Assembly: GCA_041677345.1 (NCBI GenBank)
Contig: JBAYQE010000051.1
Coordinates: 1-18,512, forward strand
Length of the DNA: 18,512 bases
From: JALOAT01 sp041677345
GTDB lineage: Bacteria; Pseudomonadota; Gammaproteobacteria; Thiohalomonadales; Thiohalomonadaceae
Direction: 5' to 3'
This document shows positions 14,589 through 18,512 of this stretch, one piece after another. The translations under genes were made by a program, and so were the position numbers. The notes under the pieces were generated by a model. The model made no database searches and was not told the origin of the DNA. It saw only the letters and a list, made by a program, of their open reading frames with translations. Numbering within the stretch: the first letter of the stretch is position 1; every line of letters begins with the position of its first letter.

Positions 14589-14975
14589 TCAATGCGGGTT
14601 GTCGGGTGGGCACCTGGCAAGCAGCTTCGCCAGATCGGCCATTTCCGAGGCCACGGCTTCTGCGGCGTGCCGCTCCATGGTGCGGTAACGTTCCAGCACG
14701 TCGAGCCCCATTGCGGTGACCACCGCGCCACCGCCGCCCTTGCCGCCCAGGGCCGTTTCCACCAGGGGGGCACGGAAGCACCGGTTCATGGTCTCCACCA
14801 GGAGCCATGCGCGGCGGTAGGACATGCCCATTTTTCTTGCAGCCGCCGAGATGGAACCGGTCTCCATGATGGCCGTCAGCAGATCGGCCTTGCCCGGGCC
14901 CATGGCGATGGCATCACCGAAAAGGACCCGCAAGCGGGGAACGTTCCGGGAGGATTTCTGCTTTTTCGGAATCAT
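14589..14975 (-). CDS. modE: Short ModE-type winged-helix regulator (no TOBE domain)
   Basis: Transcription factor of the ModE/LysR-HTH class, expected to bind the operators in front of modA. The 128-residue product has the conserved ModE N-terminal domain: LRVLFGDAIAMGPGKADLLTAI, the helix-turn-helix ETGSISAAARKMGMSYRRAWLLVETMN (about 38-64) and the glycine-rich wing LGGKGGGGAVVTAMGLDVLERY. After the dimerisation helix it ends; the two Mop/TOBE molybdate-binding domains of E. coli ModE (about 260 residues) are absent and there is no sign of a frameshifted remainder in the 164 bp before modA. Molybdate would thus have to be sensed differently or in another protein. ATG 14975 has no Shine-Dalgarno. 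The frame is open further upstream, but that part lacks homology. Confidence 0.87.
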   Translation of the reverse strand: MIPKKQKSSRNVPRLRVLFGDAIAMGPGKADLLTAIMETGSISAAARKMGMSYRRAWLLVETMNRCFRAPLVETALGGKGGGGAVVTAMGLDVLERYRTMERHAAEAVASEMADLAKLLARCPPDNPH

Positions 14976-15277
14976 GGCCCGATCATAACGGGGTGGGCAC
15001 GGCAAGCGAACCGCATGCAGGCATCCGCCCACACGCACGCCCCTCCACGCCTTTGACACCCGGTTCACCATGCGCAACGGAAAAATGCGGTGGTGCGCCG
15101 CGTCTGCCGCACGGATATGGGACCAATGGCAGGCGCGGACGAGATCGCCCTTCGACTGCATGGACACAAGTCATGCCGGCGCCGCTTCCGCACACCTTCT
15201 GCCTGATTGCGAATTTTCATGCCCCGCAGCCACCGGCCGATGTAGCCTGCACGGGAACGCCAATATGGGAGCTTGCA
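14976..15277. other. 302 bp intergenic region between modE and the small membrane-protein gene
   Basis: I see no convincing gene here on either strand; open frames exist but lack family motifs or ribosome-binding sites. The only likely signal is a minus-strand TATGAT (14987-14982), a 5/6 match to the -10 consensus, ending 6 nt before the modE ATG. No matching -35 at 16-18 bp was found. A plus-strand promoter for the 59-residue protein must also lie here, but I could not identify it. Confidence 0.45.
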
Positions 15278-15457
15278 ATGATGCGCATCCTCAATCGTGC
15301 CGGAGCCAGCGTGCTGATCGGTGCCGGATTGCTGGTGATGCTTTCGAGCAGCATGGTCGGGGGTGGGCTGAGCGACCTGCTCGGCTTCCCGCTTTTCATC
15401 GCCGGCCTGTTGTGGCTCGCCCTGCCCGAATTCCTCGGGCGTCGAAGATCATCCTGA
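15278..15457 (+). CDS. Small two-helix membrane protein, unknown function
   Basis: A 59-residue protein I do not recognise. It has a short basic N-terminus (MMRILNR), a first hydrophobic helix (about 8-27, ASVLIGAGLLVMLSSSMVGG) and a second (about 34-50, LGFPLFIAGLLWLALPEFL), ending in a basic RRRSS tail. By the positive-inside rule both ends should be cytoplasmic, forming a hairpin with a short periplasmic turn (GGGLSD). ATG 15278 lies 6 nt after a clear GGGAG ribosome-binding site; a second ATG follows immediately. It stands alone between modE (opposite strand) and the PRC-barrel gene (convergent). The good ribosome-binding site and the hydrophobic pattern are the support for it being real; no homology claim is made. 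Confidence 0.6.
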   Translation: MMRILNRAGASVLIGAGLLVMLSSSMVGGGLSDLLGFPLFIAGLLWLALPEFLGRRRSS

Positions 15458-15544
15458 ACCTGCGCAAACATCGTGCATGGACGCCGCTCCGTCAGTCGTG
15501 CTATCGACCCTGCGTGCCGAAAGCTTGCAGCAGCGCTGACCGTG

Positions 15545-16147
15545 CTACCTGGCCACATCGGGGTCGGTTTCGCGGATCTCGAAGGCACTGAATTCGCTGC
15601 GGCTCAGCACGCCGTCGCCGTCATCGTCGAAGATGCGGAAACGATCACGCAGCGTAACCAGCGGCTCCACCTCGGCCGGTGTGAGCTGTCCGTCGGCATC
15701 GGCGTCCAGGCTCGCAAAATCCACCACCCCCGCGGTGGTACGCCGTAGGCGATAATAGCGCTCGACGCGTGCCATCCAGCGTTTGTCCCCACCCCGCCAG
15801 ACCTCAGGTTCGAGAACGGGCGCCTCAATCAACGTCTCGCGGTTCATGGCAAGCACCAGGTAGTCCTTGCCAAGGGCAGGCCGTGCCACGTCCCAAGGCA
15901 CGGCGGTCAGGCTGTCCCCCATGTGCAGAAAGCCACCGTAGGCAACGATGAGATAGCGCACGCGCCCGGACGCCTCGATCACGATCTCGCGCACTTGGCC
16001 AAGTCGCTCGCCCTCCGGGTCCTGCACCTCCTTGCCGATGAGTTCAGTGGCGCGAAACGGCCCTGCGGTGTCCGGCCCCTGCGGCGGGGCCGCCGCGGCG
16101 CTCCCCATCAGCAAGCCCAGAGCGATGAACACAGCATGCCAGTGCAT
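15545..16147 (-). CDS. Secreted PRC-barrel and EF-hand protein
   Basis: A 200-residue exported protein of unknown role combining two known modules. A Sec signal (MHWHAVFIALGLLMGSAAAA) is followed by a PRC-barrel domain (about 32-105: ATELIGKEVQDPEGERLGQV, VRYLIVAYGGFLHMGDSLTAVPW), a fold known from photosynthetic reaction-centre H subunits and RimM. The C-terminal part has two EF-hand loops: Asp148 to Glu159 (DADADGQLTPAE) and Asp174 to Glu185 (DDDGDGVLSRSE), both with all calcium-ligand positions filled. It may therefore bind calcium in the periplasm. ATG 16147 is chosen because GGAGG sits 5 nt upstream and the signal peptide starts there; the frame is open for another 28 codons. Convergent with the small membrane-protein gene and divergent from the lipid kinase gene. 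Confidence 0.85.
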   Translation of the reverse strand: MHWHAVFIALGLLMGSAAAAPPQGPDTAGPFRATELIGKEVQDPEGERLGQVREIVIEASGRVRYLIVAYGGFLHMGDSLTAVPWDVARPALGKDYLVLAMNRETLIEAPVLEPEVWRGGDKRWMARVERYYRLRRTTAGVVDFASLDADADGQLTPAEVEPLVTLRDRFRIFDDDGDGVLSRSEFSAFEIRETDPDVAR

Positions 16148-16152
16148 ACCGC

Positions 16153-16157
16153 CCTCC
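16153..16157 (-). promoter_or_regulatory. Strong ribosome-binding site fixing the PRC-barrel gene start
   Basis: GGAGG on the minus strand, inside a GGGGGAGGG run, 5 nt before ATG 16147. It rules out the longer open frame as the main start. Confidence 0.7.
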
Positions 16158-16297
16158 CCCATTGAGGCCTTGTGCAATAGTCGGCGCCTTTCCTTGCGCC
16201 TGCCCTCACGAATTGCGTCAAGATCGCTCATACGATCCTACAGGCGCCAACGGCAGCCCGTTTCCCGGGTTCTACACTCAAGACAGCCTGCACCCGC

Positions 16298-16302
16298 AGA
16301 GG
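16298..16302 (+). promoter_or_regulatory. Ribosome-binding site choosing the second of two ATGs in the lipid kinase gene
   Basis: AGAGG directly touches ATG 16303 (no spacing) but is 6 nt from in-frame ATG 16309, so 16309 is the likely start. Confidence 0.6.
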
Positions 16303-16308
16303 ATGACC

Positions 16309-17214
16309 ATGCCCCGCGCCCTGCTGGTCGCCAACACGCGTGCCCGCGCCGGCATCCATGGCGTGGGCAGTGCAGCGAAGCGCCTGTTGGAGCGCGGCTT
16401 CGCCGTAGACTCGATGGTGACCGCCGACGCACGCGAAGTACCAAAGCTCATCGGCGCCCACTGCGTTGCGGCCGACGTGGTGGTGGTAGGCGGCGGCGAC
16501 GGGACCTTGAACGTGGCTGCGCCCGCCCTCATGGATTGCGGCCGTCCGGTGGGTATCCTGCCGCTGGGTACGGCCAACGATCTGGCCCGCACCCTGCTCA
16601 TTCCCTTCGACCCCGCCGAAGCCATGGAGGTGGTGGCGCAGGGCCGCACGCGGCGCATCGACTTGGGGCGCGTGAACGGCGTGTATTTCTTCAACGTCGC
16701 CAGCATCGGCCTCAGCGTACGCGTGGCGCGGCGCGTCACGCCGGAACTCAAACAGCGTTTCGGCGCCCTGGCCTATGCGCGTGCGGCCGCGACCGAGATC
16801 ACGCGCCTGCGCCCGTTCCACGCGCGCATCGACAGCGACAACGAACACCTGGAAGTGGAGGCCATCCAGATCGCTGTTGGCAACGGCCGCTATCACGGCG
16901 GCGGCACGCCCGTGGCGGCGCAGGCCGAGGTGGACGACAGGCAGTTGTTCCTGTACAGCATCCCGCCGCAGCGCCTGCTCAAGCTGCTGCGCCTGGTGCC
17001 CGTGATCCGCCGCGGCGGGCACGGTGAAACGCCTCACGTGCTGCTGTTGCACGGCAGGGAAATGACCTTGCACACCGCGCACCCCATGCCCGTGGATACG
17101 GACGGCGAACTCACCGCGCACACGCCCGCACGCTTCGAAGTGCTGCCCGAGGCGTTGCCGGTGTTCGTGCCCGAAGCCTACGAGATCGAACGGACGCGCC
17201 GTGCTGCGCACTGA
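16309..17214 (+). CDS. YegS-type lipid kinase (diacylglycerol kinase catalytic domain)
   Basis: Lipid kinase of the DAGK_cat/YegS-BmrU family, which phosphorylates diacylglycerol, phosphatidylglycerol or sphingoid-type lipids; the substrate is not evident. The 301-residue length is typical. The nucleotide-binding core is intact: ALLVANTRARAG at the N-terminus, GGGDGTLN (61-68) and LPLGTANDLAR (84-94), the latter two being family signatures. The second domain shows IDLGRVNGVYFFNVASIGLS, EAIQIAVGNGRYHGGG and the C-terminal DGE (about 264-266) with the usual acidic residue. The start is set at ATG 16309 by the ribosome-binding site. The gene overlaps the next one by 14 bp, so the two are probably co-translated. 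The 161 bp gap to the divergent PRC-barrel gene must hold promoters for both; I could not identify a convincing one. Confidence 0.9.
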   Translation: MPRALLVANTRARAGIHGVGSAAKRLLERGFAVDSMVTADAREVPKLIGAHCVAADVVVVGGGDGTLNVAAPALMDCGRPVGILPLGTANDLARTLLIPFDPAEAMEVVAQGRTRRIDLGRVNGVYFFNVASIGLSVRVARRVTPELKQRFGALAYARAAATEITRLRPFHARIDSDNEHLEVEAIQIAVGNGRYHGGGTPVAAQAEVDDRQLFLYSIPPQRLLKLLRLVPVIRRGGHGETPHVLLLHGREMTLHTAHPMPVDTDGELTAHTPARFEVLPEALPVFVPEAYEIERTRRAAH

Positions 17215-17587
17215 GGCCCAGGCGCTGCTGAACGAGTTGCGAGCCGCGCTGCTCGCCACGGCACACTACCGCCGTGCGCTGGCGCCGCATCTGTCCGCGC
17301 GCGGCGAGGCTTTGCGCGCACAGGCGACCGAACGCGAGCAATGGAGCGAGCGTCTCGCCGCACTCATTCGTGCTTCTTGCGATCTGCCCGATGCGCCGGA
17401 CCCGGAACGCGAGGCCGCACGCGAGCTTGCCTTGCGCATGCGCGAAGTGTTGTTGGGCGATCAGTCCGCGCTCGCTGCACTCGCCCGCGAGGATGAACGC
17501 CTGCTCGCACTGGTGCGCCGCACGCGCGCTACGGCGCTGCCCGCAGAGGCGCAGGCCTTGCTGGATGAGATGGCACAGGCGCTCTGA
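17201..17587 (+). CDS. Small all-helical protein, possibly a DUF2383/PA2169-like four-helix bundle
   Basis: A 128-residue protein, rich in Ala, Leu, Arg and Glu, predicted to be entirely alpha-helical with four heptad-rich segments (about 3-30, 32-60, 70-88, 92-126). No signal peptide or membrane segment. The layout (LLNELRAALLATAHYRRAL, then EREQWSERLAALI, a Pro/Asp loop, VLLGDQSALAALAREDERLLALV and a terminal LPAEAQALLDEM) reminds me of the ferritin-like DUF2383 family, but the similarity is weak and could be general helix composition. GTG 17201 overlaps the end of the lipid kinase gene; the ribosome-binding site is poor, so re-initiation after the kinase is likely. The stop codon lies in the loop of a terminator hairpin. 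Confidence 0.65.
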   Translation: MLRTEAQALLNELRAALLATAHYRRALAPHLSARGEALRAQATEREQWSERLAALIRASCDLPDAPDPEREAARELALRMREVLLGDQSALAALAREDERLLALVRRTRATALPAEAQALLDEMAQAL

Positions 17588-17601
17588 GCGCCTGTGCTTT
17601 T

Positions 17602-17602
<1 letters not shown>
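17573..17602 (+). terminator. Intrinsic terminator overlapping the end of the helical-protein gene
   Basis: Perfect 11-bp stem GCACAGGCGCT (17573-17583)/AGCGCCTGTGC (17587-17597) with the 3-nt loop CTG, followed by TTTTT (17598-17602). The stop codon TGA (17585-17587) spans the loop and first stem base, and the last three sense codons form the left stem. This is the clearest terminator in the window. On the minus strand no U-run follows, so it would end only the plus-strand transcript cleanly. Confidence 0.88.

Positions 17603-18512
<910 letters not shown>

Noticed and set aside
15268..15280. Near-identical GGGAGCTTGCARTG start context at rsmI (1384-1371, minus) and the small membrane gene
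   Set aside because: Thirteen of fourteen bases agree, but a Shine-Dalgarno and start codon account for half of them; with two cases this is best taken as coincidence.
15458..15544. GTCAG...CTGAC inverted match between the small membrane gene and the PRC-barrel gene as a terminator
   Set aside because: Only 5 bp with a loop of more than 40 nt and no T-run; not distinguishable from chance.
16148..16231. N-terminal extension of the PRC-barrel protein (MSDLDAIREG... start at 16231)
   Set aside because: It would bury the Sec signal peptide and bypass the strong GGAGG site at 16153-16157; the open frame is probably chance.

Overview
The window is GC-rich chromosomal DNA from a gammaproteobacterium. 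Evidence for this is a bacterial type A RNase P RNA, the rsmI/lpoA/yraN/diaA neighbourhood, a petABC-sspAB operon, and a cytochrome b of the beta/gamma type. A Chromatiales/Ectothiorhodospiraceae-like host is plausible, but no species can be named from sequence alone. Nearly all of it is densely packed housekeeping genes; I see no prophage, transposase, CRISPR array or tRNA.

Layout. 1-292: 3'-truncated rnpB on the minus strand. 353-522: a palindromic repeat element (A). 534-1373: rsmI (-), diverging from lpoA-yraN-diaA and a FAD-linked oxidase (1451-5673, +). 5682-5853: a second palindromic element (B) between convergent genes. 5869-9570: petA-petB-petC-sspA-sspB, read on the minus strand from a promoter near 9653-9681. 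9725-10471: a Nif3/YbgI-family gene (-), diverging from a DegS/AlgW-type periplasmic protease (10524-11678, +). 11679-11899: a convergent intergenic region with a one-armed repeat copy (C) and hairpins. 11900-14975: modE-modA-modB-modC (-) with two ModE-box-like palindromes between modE and modA. 15278-15457: a 59-residue membrane protein (+). 15545-16147: a secreted PRC-barrel/EF-hand protein (-). 16309-17587: a YegS-type lipid kinase overlapping a small helical protein gene (+), ended by a strong intrinsic terminator. 17602-18512: hisD (-), 5'-truncated by the window edge.

How the genes work together. The lpoA cluster matches the E. coli rsmI | lpoA-yraN-diaA arrangement (cell-wall synthase activation, a nuclease-like protein, replication initiation control), but an FAD oxidase sits where E. 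coli has dolP. The pet genes encode the three catalytic subunits of cytochrome bc1 and are joined by 1-4 nt overlaps. The sspAB genes (RNA polymerase-associated factor and ClpXP adaptor) follow after two hairpins. The mod genes form a complete molybdate importer with its own short ModE-type regulator.

The most interesting non-coding signal is the set of three related repeats built from roughly 8-10 bp units of the form ACGCRRAGG. Two are complete inverted-repeat elements of almost equal length (170 and 172 bp) with different cores. The third is one-armed and mixes the unit types of the other two. Each lies immediately 3' of at least one gene. The tandem ModE boxes with identical 10-6-10 geometry are the clearest regulatory find.
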